From contig NC_081850.1 of the NCBI RefSeq assembly GCF_963259705.1, forward strand, positions 40,385,167-40,449,166: a stretch of DNA of 64,000 nucleotides, in the 5' to 3' direction. The position numbers and the translations under genes were made by a program. Numbering within the stretch: the stretch's first letter is position 1; each line of letters opens with the position of its first letter. Under the pieces are notes generated by a model. The model was not told the origin of the DNA and searched no databases. It worked only from the letters and a program-made list of their open reading frames with translations. This DNA comes from Myotis daubentonii. Its lineage: Eukaryota; Chordata; Mammalia; Chiroptera; Vespertilionidae. This document shows, piece after piece, positions 42,490 to 52,340 of this stretch.

Positions 42490-42713
42490 TACTTATGATA
42501 AAACTCAGTTTATAAATAGGCACAGTAAGAGATTAATAAGACTACTAATAAAATAGAACAGTTACAACAGTATACTGTAATGAGGGTTATGTGAGTATGG
42601 TGTCTCCCACTGTCTCTCAGAATATCTTATTGTACTCTACCCAGTCTTCTTGTAATGATGTGAGATGATAAAATGCCTATGTGAAGAGATGAAGTGAGGT
42701 GAATGGCATAGGC

Positions 42714-42924
42714 CAGTGGTCGGCAAACTGCGGCTCACGAGCCACATGCGGCTCTTTGGCCCCTTGAGTGTGGCTCTTCCACAAAATACCACATGTGGGC
42801 GCGCATGTACAGTGCGATTGAAACTTTGTGGCCCATGTGCAGAAGTCAGTATTTTGTGGAAGAGCCACACTCAAGGGGCCAAAGAGCCGCATGTGGCCCG
42901 CGAGCCGCAGTTTGCCGACCACTG
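42714..42924. mobile_element. Palindromic non-autonomous hAT MITE
   Basis: 211 bp with inverted repeats of about 76 bp differing at two sites, starting CAGTGGTCGGCAAACTGCGG. Perfect 8-bp duplication GCATAGGC at 42706-42713 and 42925-42932. Only about 60 bp separates the arms, so single strands could form a long hairpin. Low divergence of the arms suggests relative youth. Confidence 0.93.
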
Positions 42925-42997
42925 GCATAGGCATTGTGATGCAGTGTTAGGCTACTACTGACCTTCTGGCAAGATACATTACAAAGAGAATCATTTG

Positions 42998-43327
42998 GCC
43001 CTAGCCAGTTTGGCTCAGTGGATAGAGCATTTGGCCTGCGGACTGAAGGGTCCTGGGTTCAATTCTGATCTGGGTTGTAGGCTCGATCCCCAGTGGAAGG
43101 CATGCAGGAGGCAGCGATCAATAATTTTCTTTCATCATTGATGTTTCAATCTCTCTCTTCCTCTTTGAAATCAATCTATATATATAAAAAGCCCATGGCC
43201 CTAATGCCATAAGGACCAAAGACCGGCGCGGGTGGGCAGGGCTGCGAGCATGGTGAGGCCGCATGGGTAAGCGGGGCCGTGCGATTTCATGCGCTGGGCT
43301 TCTAGTAAAAATATATTTAAAGAAAAA
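42998..43327 (+). mobile_element. Ves SINE, plus strand, interrupted by a Helitron
   Basis: Head GCCCTAGCCAGTTTGGCTCA with A-box TGGCTCAGTGG, B-box-like GGTTCAATTCT, CATGCAGGAGGCAGCGATCA and TTCCTCTTTGAAATCAA to 43174. The tail TAAAAATATATTTAAAGAAA resumes at 43306. Target-site duplication AGAGAATCATTTG (42985-42997) against AGAGACTCATTTG (43328-43340). Confidence 0.93.
43175..43305 (+). mobile_element. Minimal HeliBatN Helitron in a SINE tail
   Basis: 131 bp starting TCTATATATATAAAAAGCCC and ending GCGATTTCATGCGCTGGGCTTCTAG... with CTAG at 43302-43305. Inserted between A (43174) and T (43306); removing it restores AAATCAA|TAAAAATAT, a normal Ves tail. Confidence 0.92.
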
Positions 43328-43500
43328 AGAGACTCATTTGCTTTGGGTGATTCTGGATTATCGAACTATGACAGTGTTGGTGGTTGGATGTCAAGAGAAA
43401 ATGATGTGGAAGGTTGGGAAATTTTTTATTTGTGTACCTCTATTGACCATGAGTAATTGGAAACGTGGAAAGCAAAACCACAGATAGGGGGTGACTACTG

Positions 43501-43626
43501 TATCTTTTATAGGCAGTTAGCTGGCACCCTTGTTACTGTTTGCTTTTGTTCCTGAAGAAATTATTGTATGATCATATATTTCATTGATTCTTATTTATTT
43601 TTTAAAATGTTTTTATTGATTTATTT
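43501..43626. other. Unique sequence
   Basis: T-rich sequence flanking the Tigger element. Nothing recognised. Confidence 0.5.
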
Positions 43627-44100
43627 TATTTTTTAAATTTATCTTTATTGTTAAAAGTATTACTGATGTCACCTTTCCCTGCTATTGACCCTCTTCACCC
43701 CACTTCTGCCCCCTCCCCAGGCCTCTGAGGAGGCCTCATTATTATCTGTGTCCTCCCACATTATTATCTGTGTCCATGGGTTATGCATATATGCATATAA
43801 GTTCTTTGGTTAATTCCTGCCCCTCCCCCACACCCGCCTTCCCTCTGAGAGTTGTCAGTCTGTTCCATGCTTCTATGTCTCTGGATCTATTTTGTTCATC
43901 AGTTTATTTTGTTCATTGAATTCCATGTATGTGTGAGATCATGTGATACTTTTCTTTCTCTTATTTTGCTTAGCATAATAGTCTCCAGGTCCCTCCAAGC
44001 TGTCTCAAAGGGTAAGAGATCCTTCTTTTTTATAGTTGCATAGTATTCCATGGCGTAAATGTATCACAGCTTTTTTATCCACTCACCTACTAATGTCATT
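43627..44100 (-). mobile_element. L1 3' end (ORF2 tail plus 3' UTR), minus strand
   Basis: T-rich start, then TATCTTTATTGTTAAAAGTA, TTATCTGTGTCCATGGGTTA, GATCATGTGATACTTTTC, CTTAGCATAATAGTCTCCAG and TTGCATAGTATTCCATGGCG, the order of the C-terminal ORF2 and 3' UTR of bat L1 in reverse. 5'-truncated; no functional frame. Confidence 0.85.
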
Positions 44101-45170
44101 GAATCTTATTGATTCTCATATAATTAATGGGAGCACTTTTAGATTTATGGGTATGTTTGGAGATGACAATTTTCCTGGGGTCAAGCAGCTTTCTATGATA
44201 TTGACTTTGTTTACATTTTGTCAAAACAATAAATCACTTTCCTTAGGAAAAAACTCTGCCCCAATGACTTAATTTTATTTGGTATTTGTTGAGATACAAA
44301 GAACCCACTTTCATACCACAAATTGTGCTAAATGAGATACCCTCTTTATGTTTTTTCTGGCCAACACAGAGGTATAATTTCACATCTCAGTGTCATCTTC
44401 ATTCAGACTTTTCCCCATTTGGAAACAATCATGGTCTCCAACAGTACCATTGACATTGGCCAAAGTTCTCCTTAATTCTTCTTTATTAAATGGAAGTACT
44501 TCTCCTATTGAGCAAGTTAGTATGTTGACTCCAGTAATTCTCTTGTTCTTCTTTCAATTTTAGCCTAACTGCACAAGTCCTGCCTTTTGTATTTGGCCAC
44601 GGAGAAAACCTCAGAACTTGATGTCTGCTATTAGACTGGCCAGAAAGCCTGGTTCCTCATTTGCTTCTTCCTACATTCTGGAAGCCAGTCTCCAATGCAA
44701 ATGTCATAGCTTTTATGGAGTTTGACAGATATCAAAATCCCCTCCATTACTTCCCATTCCAAGTCTTTTTCCCAACAGCTCTGTGGTGCTAATTATAATT
44801 GAAATGCATGCAAACAGACTGGCATTTTAGACATGGATGGAAACAATTTCTGGGGGAGGCATAAAATAGCAGGGATATACTTCTCATGTTTACAGTCTCT
44901 GATCCTCTAAGGATTTCATTTTTTAGTGAAACCAGTTTGAATTCCATATATGCTCAGTTTGAATATTTTAGGGAGGAATTCACAGTAACTACCTTTGATG
45001 TGGATTGAGCTCTAGTCTCATGGCTGAAGAAGTTTATTTCTTCTCTAAGCAAATGGCTAATCATGGCAGGTTCATATTGAAAATTAAAGCTTGGGGGAAT
45101 TTAGAATAAAAATAGAGAAAAAGTACATTTTTAAAATGTAGTGTAAGAAATGAGAAATGATTAATTGGTA
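44101..45170. other. Unique sequence
   Basis: No repeat ends or exons recognised. Confidence 0.5.
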
Positions 45171-45179
45171 TTTTAGTAA

Positions 45180-45390
45180 ATTTTTAAAAAATATATTTTT
45201 ATTGATTTCAGAGAGGAAGGGAGAGGGAGAGAGATAGAAACATCAATGATAAGGGAATCATTGATTGGCTGCCTCCTGCATGCCCCCCACTGGGGGAGCC
45301 TGCAACCCAGGCATGTACCCATGACTGGAATTGAACCTGGGACCCTTCAGTCTACAGGCCGATGCTCCACTGAGCGAAACCAGCTAGGGC
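45180..45390 (-). mobile_element. Ves SINE, minus strand
   Basis: TTTTTAAAAAATATATTTTT, ATTGATTTCAGAGAGG, GGCTGCCTCCTGCATGCCC, GGGACCCTTCAGTCTACAGG and head end CCAGCTAGGGC. Small internal deletions (ATGATAAGGGAATC; GATGCTCCACTGAGC). Confidence 0.93.
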
Positions 45391-46190
45391 TCAGTTTATA
45401 GGTGTTTTTGTTATAGCAGCGTGAACAGACTAAGCATCTCCCAACCCCTTCTATCAGAATTCCACTTGCAAGTGACATGAGGCCCTGATGAATCTCTGTC
45501 CACTGCTACTTTCACTGTTTAGGTTCTGCTGTGACCACCAATTTTCCATGGACCTCTGGCCCTGCTGCTTCAGGCATTAGCAATGCATCAGTGTATACAG
45601 TTTTCTTTTGATCAGCATGGGCCTTTGAAGAAGGGTAGTATCAAAGAACAACACAGCGTGCTTTCTGATCATTTAGGACCCCTTGCTCAAGCCCCAAGAC
45701 TACTAATGAATGCTCATCTTTCTCAGGAGCCTGCACAGCCATCTCCTACAAGGCTCTTCACCCCACCCAACCATGCCTAGGCATCTCCCTGTCTCAGAAA
45801 TGACAATTACTATCCCTTCTTTGAACTCTGGAATCCTCTCAGGGTGAAGGCTTCTTTCTTTCTTCATCTTCCTAAAATTTAAATGGTACTTTCCCCTCTT
45901 TCTTTCCATAAAGAAGTTTAAAGGACCCTGAAGAAGGAGTTGGGCCCCAGTAACACAAGAATCCGTCCTTGTGCCCTTTCTTGGAGAATGGGAGGTGGAA
46001 TATTTTTTATTTCTTCTGGACAAATTTTCCATTCCATGGATATAGAATAAAAATTTTAGTACACCTAGATTATCACATGTAGGTCATTCTGCTATATCAG
46101 AGATGTATAGTACAAGAATGTGTGCTTTTGGTAATTCCTCTCTTGTATAATAAAACATGTTTTCTCTTTAGTTATGACCTAAACATAAAA
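45391..46190. other. Unique sequence
   Basis: No element recognised. Confidence 0.5.
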
Positions 46191-46201
46191 ATCTATGTCA
46201 T

Positions 46202-46363
46202 GCCCTAACCGGTTTAGCTCAGTGGATAGAGCATCTGCCTGCAGACTGAAGGGTCCCAGGTTCAATTCCAGTCAAGGTCACCTACTTTGGTTGCAGGTTT
46301 GATCCCTGGCCCTAGTTGGGGTGCATACAAGAGGCAACCAATCGATGTGTCTCTCTCATGTTG

Positions 46364-46449
<86 letters not shown>

Positions 46450-46516
46450 CTCCACATCCCTTCCACTCTTCCTAAAAAAATCAATGGAAAAATATCCTTG
46501 GGTGAGGATTAACAAC
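46202..46516 (+). mobile_element. Ves SINE with internal (TC)n expansion, plus strand
   Basis: Head GCCCTAACCGGTTTAGCTCA, A-box-like TAGCTCAGTGG, B-box-like GGTTCAATTCC and tail ATCCTTGGGTGAGGATTAAC. Flanks CTATGTCAT (ending 46201) and TTATGTCAT (ending 46531) are a probable duplication. The pyrimidine stretch is expanded to about 76 bp (46369-46444). Confidence 0.92.
46369..46444. repeat. (TC)n microsatellite within a SINE
   Basis: About 38 TC units in the pyrimidine-rich part of the SINE. Frames through it are artefacts. Confidence 0.95.
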
Positions 46517-46531
46517 AAAAAGTTATGTCAT

Positions 46532-48006
46532 AATGTTTTGACCTTTATTGTTTAGTTTTTAGCTATTGCAGAAGTTTATCCTGGTAGATAATCTAGGAAC
46601 CACTGCCGAGCCTGCTGCCATGGGCCTCACAGAAAGGGAACCGAAGAAGTCAGTCTCACAGGGCTCTGCTGAAAACAAGCAGCCTTTTATGGTCACCCTA
46701 TAGCCTCACTGTGATGGTTTGGCAGTAACTTCTCAGGACCAGCGGCAGGCCGGGAGGTAGAGAAGTCTCCCTGCAGTGTTATACTTGGCTATGATTGCGT
46801 CATTTTATGCCTGGTAACCCAATGGGACTGCTTGCCATTATATTAATAGGCAAAGCTACTCATAAAAAGCATACCCATAGTACAGGAGGATCTAGGCCAG
46901 GAGAGATGATCTCAGTTGTACACTGCGTCCAGAACTCTCCTGAGAGTTATTTAGGAAATGGTATTGAGACCAGACCACTGGCCCATTGTTCCCTCTCTTA
47001 GGGCGAGTTCCTAATTTTCCTCCTTTGGGAGAATATACTTGGGGCCTTCTCTGCCCATTGATCTCAGTCAGGATGGTTGAATAATGGTGAAACTCATTAG
47101 TGTTTGAGATTTGACTATTTACTTTCCCTGGAGACTCCTTGGCCTCTAGATAAATGCATTTATTTTCTACTTAGCATTCTTTGAGTTTGAATATACAAAG
47201 ATGATAGGGTTGTGGGATACCTTGTCAAGCCACAAACATAACCTACTCTATAATAATACCCTTCCACATTGTTATCTTGCTTTGATACAGTATATGGTTC
47301 AAGTCCTAATCCTATTCCCCTAATACTAAAAGTGGTTTCACTCTATTGAAGTCATTTGAAACCCATTAAAGCATCTGCACGTCACTTGGACTAGCCCAAC
47401 ACAAAGCTCCTAATCTGAAGTTGATCTTTTTAAAAAACACAGCTCAGAATTTGACCTGATCACTTCAGGAAATTGGGCTTAATATCTGTCTCTACAGTGC
47501 GTCATTGTGTGTGTGTTTTCACCCCAAGCTCTTTTGAATTTTCCTTGGATGTCAAAGATGTTATTCACTTACCCAAACAATCCAAAACATCTCATATATA
47601 TATATATATATCTCCTGTTCTTTCTTCCTCATTATTGTTTTATTGTTTTTATTAAACACTTGTTTTGGAAGGAGCTCAATGTGAGTAATAACATGGGAAT
47701 GGGCCTCCACATACCAAGGCCCCAAAGAATTCACTTACAGCATGTTTAAGTCTCAGCTGAGGCCTCTGAATTCCACCCAGTACAGATGGTGATGTGTACC
47801 GAGCACATGTGATTGGTACTGAGCAGCAAGAGGTTCAGTGTTGGGTTAAGAGGAAGGAAGAAAGAGAGAATATAAACAACCTAGAAACCTGTTTGATCAT
47901 GACAGGTGGCTGATGATTAGGACAGGCATATAACCCACCTGGGTGCCTTAGTGGAAATGTCATCTCTTATTTTAGAAGGAAATTAGACTTAGTGATAGGA
48001 GATACA
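46532..48006. other. Unique sequence
   Basis: Contains a short (AT)n near 47593-47612. The 46570-47060 part is somewhat GC-richer and could be an unrecognised old LTR, but I see no ends. Confidence 0.45.
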
Positions 48007-48014
48007 CTCTAGGG

Positions 48015-48226
48015 CAGTGGTTCTCAACCTTCTGGCCCTTTAAATACAGTTCCTCATGTTGTGACCCAACCATAAAGTTATTTTCGTTGCTACTTCATAA
48101 CTGTAATGTTGCTACTGCTATGAATCATAATGTAAATATCTGATATGCAGGATGGTCTTAGGCGACCCCTGTGAAAGGGTCATTCGACCGCCAAAGGGGT
48201 CGCGACCCACAAGTTGAGAACCGCTG
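48015..48226 (-). mobile_element. SPIN-like non-autonomous hAT element (copy 1)
   Basis: 212 bp starting CAGTGGTTCTCAACCTTCTG and ending CACAAGTTGAGAACCGCTG. Flanks CTCTAGGG (48007-48014) and CTCTAGGA (48227-48234) are an 8-bp hAT duplication with one mismatch. The complement opens CAGCGGTTCTCAACTTGTGG then GTCGCGACCCC, the hallmark of SPIN/URR1-type elements. About 97.6% identical to the inverted copy at 50062-50273. Confidence 0.88.
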
Positions 48227-48304
48227 CTCTAGGAACTAAATAAAATTCTAAAAACATATTTTAAGTGTGCCACTTACCAACAAGATTGATTTTTCAAATT
48301 TGCT

Positions 48305-48480
48305 TTTTCCCCTTTTTATTTATTTATTTTATTATTGAATTTATTGGGGTGACATTGGTTAATAAAATTATATAGATTTTAGGTGTACAGTTCTATAACA
48401 CATCATCTATACATTGTATTGTGTGTTCACTACCCCAAGTCAAGTCTCCTTCCATCACCCTTTATCCCCTATACTGAAAT
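48305..48480 (-). mobile_element. L1 3' UTR fragment, minus strand
   Basis: TTTTTATTTATTTATTTTAT tail, TTGGGGTGACATTGGTTAAT, GATTTTAGGTGTACAGTTC and AAGTCAAGTCTCCTTCCATC are typical of L1 3' UTR in bats and related mammals. Confidence 0.8.
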
Positions 48481-48654
48481 TTGCTTTTGACAAAGAGTTA
48501 AAATAAAAATAAAATGATAGCAAAAAGGTAAATCAGTGAAGAGAAATTTATCAAAAAACATAGAGAGTGTGATGAAGGATAATGTGAGATACTTCCCCCC
48601 ATGCCCAATTTCTATGAAATGCTAGTTTTTAAAAAGATTATGTGAAAATAACTT

Positions 48655-48900
48655 TTAAAATTTAGTCAGATACAAGCAAATCTATAGAGACAGAAAGCAA
48701 ATCAGTGGTTGTCTGGGGCTAGGATTAGGGATTGACTGTAAACTGGCACAAAGGATGTTTTTGCAGTAATGAATCATTTCAAAACTGGATTGTGGTGATG
48801 GTTGCACAACTGTGTAAATTTAATAAAGATCATTGAACTGCACAGTTAGGATGAGTGAATTTTATGGTATATAAATTATACCTTATAAAGTTAAAAACAA
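48655..48900 (+). repeat. L1 3' UTR fragment, plus strand
   Basis: ATCTATAGAGACAGAAAGC, AAATCAGTGGTTGTCTGGGG, GATTGTGGTGATGGTTGCAC, TGCACAGTTAGGATGAGTGA and TATGGTATATAAATTATACC match an older L1 end. Confidence 0.8.
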
Positions 48901-48904
48901 TTGA

Positions 48905-49016
48905 TGAGGTGCAGCGTCATGACCTTGGATTTGGCAATGATTTCTTGGATATGACACCAAAAGCACAGGCAACAACAACAGAAAGATAAATTGGATTACA
49001 TCAAAATTAAACTTAC
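48905..49016 (+). repeat. L1 ORF2 internal fragment
   Basis: CATGACCTTGGATTTGGCAA, GGATATGACACCAAAAGCAC and AAATTGGATTACATCAAAAT match the reverse-transcriptase/C-terminal part of L1 ORF2. It lies after a 3' UTR piece, so it is a separate insertion or the product of a rearrangement. Confidence 0.75.
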
Positions 49017-49605
49017 ATCCAGACCATTCATAGTTCATCCTATCCCATCTACTCAAAGTAATCTCTATTACCAAGATTAATTCTCTACTTCTCCTAGGGT
49101 GATCTACTTAATGCTCTCATTTTTATTTCAATGTGTTTTTATACTCTTCCTTCCTCTATACAATGACCTTCTCCTTCTTTCCACTTAGTGATCTCTTCCC
49201 ATCCATCTCCTCTCAACCAGGAACCTTTCCTGATTGCTGCATTCTGTGCTCATCCCCACTTTCTCTGAATGGCTGCCTTGACGCTTAGTATCTCCTCTGG
49301 GTCACACAGTGGAGTGTGGGCTCTAGGAGCTGTCAGCACCAAACAAGAATAACAAAAGCAAACCGGGATTGGCCTGGAGTCAGATGACAGGAGAGTGTTG
49401 ACAGGAGGCCATGAGTTGAAATGGGCTTGTGGTCTGGGTCAGATAGTGAATTAGCCCAATAGAAGATACAAAGGTGAATCAAAGGAGCATGAGAGTCGAA
49501 GTCTTTGGAAGAGACTGAGGAACTGTGGAACAAAGAATTGAAGTAAATTCCATATATGTTCCAACTTCTAATAAGTGCTCAAACAGCAGGACAATTCAGG
49601 GGAAA
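49017..49605. other. Unique sequence
   Basis: No firm feature. CCTTTCCTGATTGCTGC near 49226 weakly recalls L2. Confidence 0.45.
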
Positions 49606-49609
49606 TGGT

Positions 49610-49815
49610 TCCTGACGGACGTGGATCCTAATCTCAGTCCCCTATTTACTATCTGTGTGATCTTGGGCAGTTACTTAACTTCCCTAGCCTTGTTGTGCTA
49701 ACCTCTGAGACAGGAATAATCACATCAAAATTATAGGGCTGTTGTGATGATTAGTAAAATTAAATAATGTAGATAAAGCTTCTGGTAGATGCTCAGTGAT
49801 AGTAGCTATTAAACC
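49610..49815 (+). repeat. MIR SINE
   Basis: TACTATCTGTGTGATCTTGG, GCAGTTACTTAACTTCCCTA, GGGCTGTTGTGATGATTAG and GGTAGATGCTCAGTGATAG follow MIR order. Confidence 0.85.
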
Positions 49816-50053
49816 TGTTATTCTGGCTGAAGTCAATTTATCTATAGGTATTGATTGAAAACTATCACTCTACAAATAAAGTGTAGTGTTGATAAATGTC
49901 AGCCAACATCTTAAGTATGTAAGAAATATTGCTCTCTTTTCTTCCTTCCTTTCTTTTTTTTCCTTTCTTTTAATTTTGACTCTGACATGGACTGGTGAGA
50001 AATTCAATCTCAGTGATTTTTGGGATTCCCCACCTTCTTCAGTTTTGGGCTGA
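49816..50053. other. Unique sequence with T/C-rich run
   Basis: A CTTCCTTCCTTTCTTTTTTT stretch near 49945. Nothing else. Confidence 0.5.
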
Positions 50054-50061
50054 GTTTAGAG

Positions 50062-50273
50062 CAGCGGTTCTCAACCTGTGGGTCGCGACCCCTTTGGTGG
50101 TCAAATGACCCTTTCATAGGGGTCGCCTAAGACCATCCTGCATATCAGATATTTACATTATGATTCATAACAGTAGCAACATTACAGTTATGAAGTAGCA
50201 ACGAAAATAACTTTATGGTTGGGTCACAACATGAGGAACTGTATTTAAAGGGCCAGAAGGTTGAGAACCACTG
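50062..50273 (+). mobile_element. SPIN-like non-autonomous hAT element (copy 2)
   Basis: 212 bp starting CAGCGGTTCTCAACCTGTGG (then GTCGCGACCCC) and ending GAAGGTTGAGAACCACTG. Perfect 8-bp duplication GTTTAGAG (50054-50061 and 50274-50281). Five differences from the inverted copy at 48015-48226. SPIN elements are known from horizontal spread among tetrapods; the subfamily cannot be settled here. Confidence 0.9.
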
Positions 50274-50281
50274 GTTTAGAG

Positions 50282-50945
50282 TCTTTCACTAACATTAGGA
50301 GAGTCTTGCTACGGATTGGTCTCTGTCTATCCTGAGTGCTGTTATGATGTTCACCATGCCCAGGACTCCTTCAGATCTTTGGCATACGTGGATTCCAGCG
50401 TCGATCTAAGAACACTGGGTCAAAGTCCAGTGTCATAAGAGGCCAGGTGGAAAGAAAGAAGGGAGGAAGGAAGAAAGAAAACATGAGCTTAGGAATACCT
50501 GGGATTGCTTGTCAGACGATATATCATCAGAACAAAGTCCTGTATTCTCATCAGAAATCAAAATGCCTGTAGAAGAAAGAATAGTAGAAAAGAAGGACTA
50601 AGGCCACAGAAAAGCCCAAGGTCCAAAGTATTGTAGAGATTTTTCATTTGCCGTTTAAATGTTCTCTTCCTTTCTTAGAAGAGACATGCAATGTTCAGAG
50701 GGTATTTCCCGTTGACTCAGACAAAGAGAACTTACCTGTTGTGTGAGGCAGGAGAAACACAATAGATGACTTCTTGTTTTGATCCTACTTGAACTTGGTT
50801 ACTTGACTTCATCTTTGGGGACCCAAGTTTCTTCATCTGTAAAATAGAGATGTAACTACAACTCTTAAAAATATAGTTGAATTTTAAAATTCTCTAGAAT
50901 AATCTGACTGAGCAAGATGATTTTAGAGGGTGGGTGGGCTTTGTG
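50282..50945. other. Unique sequence with a possible MIR trace
   Basis: Around 50795-50860, TTACTTGACTTCATCTTTGG and TTCTTCATCTGTAAAATAGA look MIR-derived. The rest is unique. Confidence 0.45.
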
Positions 50946-50952
50946 GTAGGTT

Positions 50953-51171
50953 GTGTTTTTTAAAAAATATATTTTTATTCATTTCAGAGAGGAAGGGAGA
51001 GGGAGAGAGATAGAAACATCAATGATGAGAGAGAATCATTGATCGGCTGCCTCCTGCATGCCCCACACTGGGGATCAAGCTGGCAACCTGGGCATGTGCC
51101 CTGACCAGGAATTGAACGTGACCTCCTGGTTCATAGGTCGATGCTCAACCACTGAGCTATACTGGCCGGGC
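50953..51171 (-). mobile_element. Ves SINE, minus strand
   Basis: Tail TGTTTTTTAAAAAATATATT, TTTCAGAGAGGAAGG, ATCGGCTGCCTCCTGCATG, GGTTCATAGGTCGATGCTC and head end TACTGGCCGGGC. Target-site duplication TGTGGTAGGTT at 50942-50952 and 51172-51182. Confidence 0.94.
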
Positions 51172-51278
51172 TGTGGTAGGTTTTAAAAGCTATAAAAGAA
51201 AACAATGCGGACGCAAACTAACTTCTCCCAAACTGACATTCCTGTTTAGGTCACCTCTAATACAGCCTGGATGACTTT

Positions 51279-51500
51279 CTTTTTCTTTTTAAATATATTT
51301 TTATTGACTTTAGAGAGGAAGGGAGATGGAGAGATAGAAATATCAATAATGAGAAAGAATCATTGGTCGGCTGCCTCCTGCACGCCCCCTACTGGGGATT
51401 GAGCCCGCAACTCGGGCATGTGCCCTTGATCGGAATCGAACCCGGGACTCTTCAGTCCACAGGCTGACGTTCTATCCATGGAGCCAAACCAGTTAGAGCC
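51279..51500 (-). mobile_element. Ves SINE, minus strand
   Basis: CTTTTTAAATATATTTTTAT, TGACTTTAGAGAGGAAGG, TCGGCTGCCTCCTGCACGCC, GAATCGAACCCGGGACTC and head end CCAAACCAGTTAGAGC. Target-site duplication GGATGACTTT at 51269-51278 and 51506-51515. Confidence 0.92.
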
Positions 51501-51571
51501 AGTCAGGATGACTTTATAGTCATTTGCTGGCAAGTCTTATCTCCTTGTTTACGACCAGAATTAAAATTCTT

Positions 51572-51728
51572 GCCCAGCCCGTGTTGTTCAGTGGTTTGAT
51601 TCCCAGTCAGGGCACATGCCAGATTGCAGGCTAGATTCCCAGTAGGGGACGTACAGGAGGCAGCCAATCAATGTTTCTATCTCCCTCTCCCTCTTTCTCT
51701 AAAAACGAATAAAAACATATTTAAAAAA
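51572..51728 (+). mobile_element. Ves SINE with internal deletion, plus strand
   Basis: Head CCCAGCCCGTGTTGTTCAGT joins directly to GGTTTGATTCCCAGTCAGGG, so the sequence between A and B boxes is lost. CAGGAGGCAGCCAATCAATG and an A-rich tail follow. Confidence 0.85.
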
Positions 51729-51959
51729 TTATGTAAGGAACTGGTTCAGCTATCCAGACCCTTTCTTTTGTTCTCCCTTTACTTGAACACAGTAAGCCCT
51801 AACAAGTATTATTTACAAGTGAATGAAAATAACCAACTTTAAAGAACTCAAGAATTTCCTCTGAAGGTTATTTATTGACCTCTTGAAATGTTTCTGTCAC
51901 TCACATTCTAACAACTTAAAACTTCTTTTGTCTTAAAATATTTATTTTTTGCTATTGTA

Positions 51960-52340
51960 GTAACTCTTTACAAGCATGCTCTCTTTAATCTCCCAACAAA
52001 CTTGAAAAGTACATATTAATATCATTTTTCAGGTGGGTGGAGGGATTGAGCCAAAAAGGGAGAAAAAAAAATAGAAAGAACTCATGGACACAAACAACAG
52101 TGTGGTGATTGTGAGCACGGGTGGAGGGGGTGGGGGTGTGGGCTGAGGGAGATGAGGGAAGGTGGAAGGGGAATGAGGGGAGGTGGAAGAGGCTATGGGG
52201 GGATAAATGGTGATGGAACAAAATAATAAAGAAAAAATATATATCATTTCCCAGATAGAGAAACAAAGGTTCATGGGGGTTAAGGGGTTTGCCCAAGAGC
52301 ACTGGCTACTAAGGGCAAAAGCAGGACTGGATTCCAAATC
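51960..52340 (-). repeat. MIR split by an L1 insertion
   Basis: Left piece TCTTTAATCTCCCAACAAAC to TTAATATCATTTTT. Right piece TTTCCCAGATAGAGAAAC, AAGGGGTTTGCCCAAGAGCA, GCAGGACTGGATTCC. Joined, they read as one reverse-complement MIR. Confidence 0.75.
52033..52240 (+). mobile_element. 5'-truncated L1 3' end inside a MIR
   Basis: GAACTCATGGACACAAACAA, CAGTGTGGTGATTGTGAGC, a G-rich stretch, GGGGATAAATGGTGATGG and AATAATAAAGAAAAA form a bat L1 3' UTR with A tail. Flanks ATATCATTTTTCAG (52019-52032) and ATATCATTTCCCAG (52241-52254) are the duplication. Confidence 0.85.

Larger units (their letters stand above)
41238..43500 (+). mobile_element. Tigger-family DNA transposon carrying nested insertions
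   Basis: The left end CAGTAATGCCCCTTACC and the right end, whose complement is CAGTAGTCACCCCCTATC, are related inverted termini. The inside has CCCCAGTGGATGCCTGAAAT, ACTGAACCCTATATATACG, TGATGTGAGATGATAAAATG and GTTGGTGGTTGGATGTCAAG. TA follows the right end, as Tc1/mariner elements require. The Tigger DNA itself is about 600-650 bp; the rest is the Helitron pair, the hAT MITE and the SINE with its Helitron. No transposase frame remains. Confidence 0.82.
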
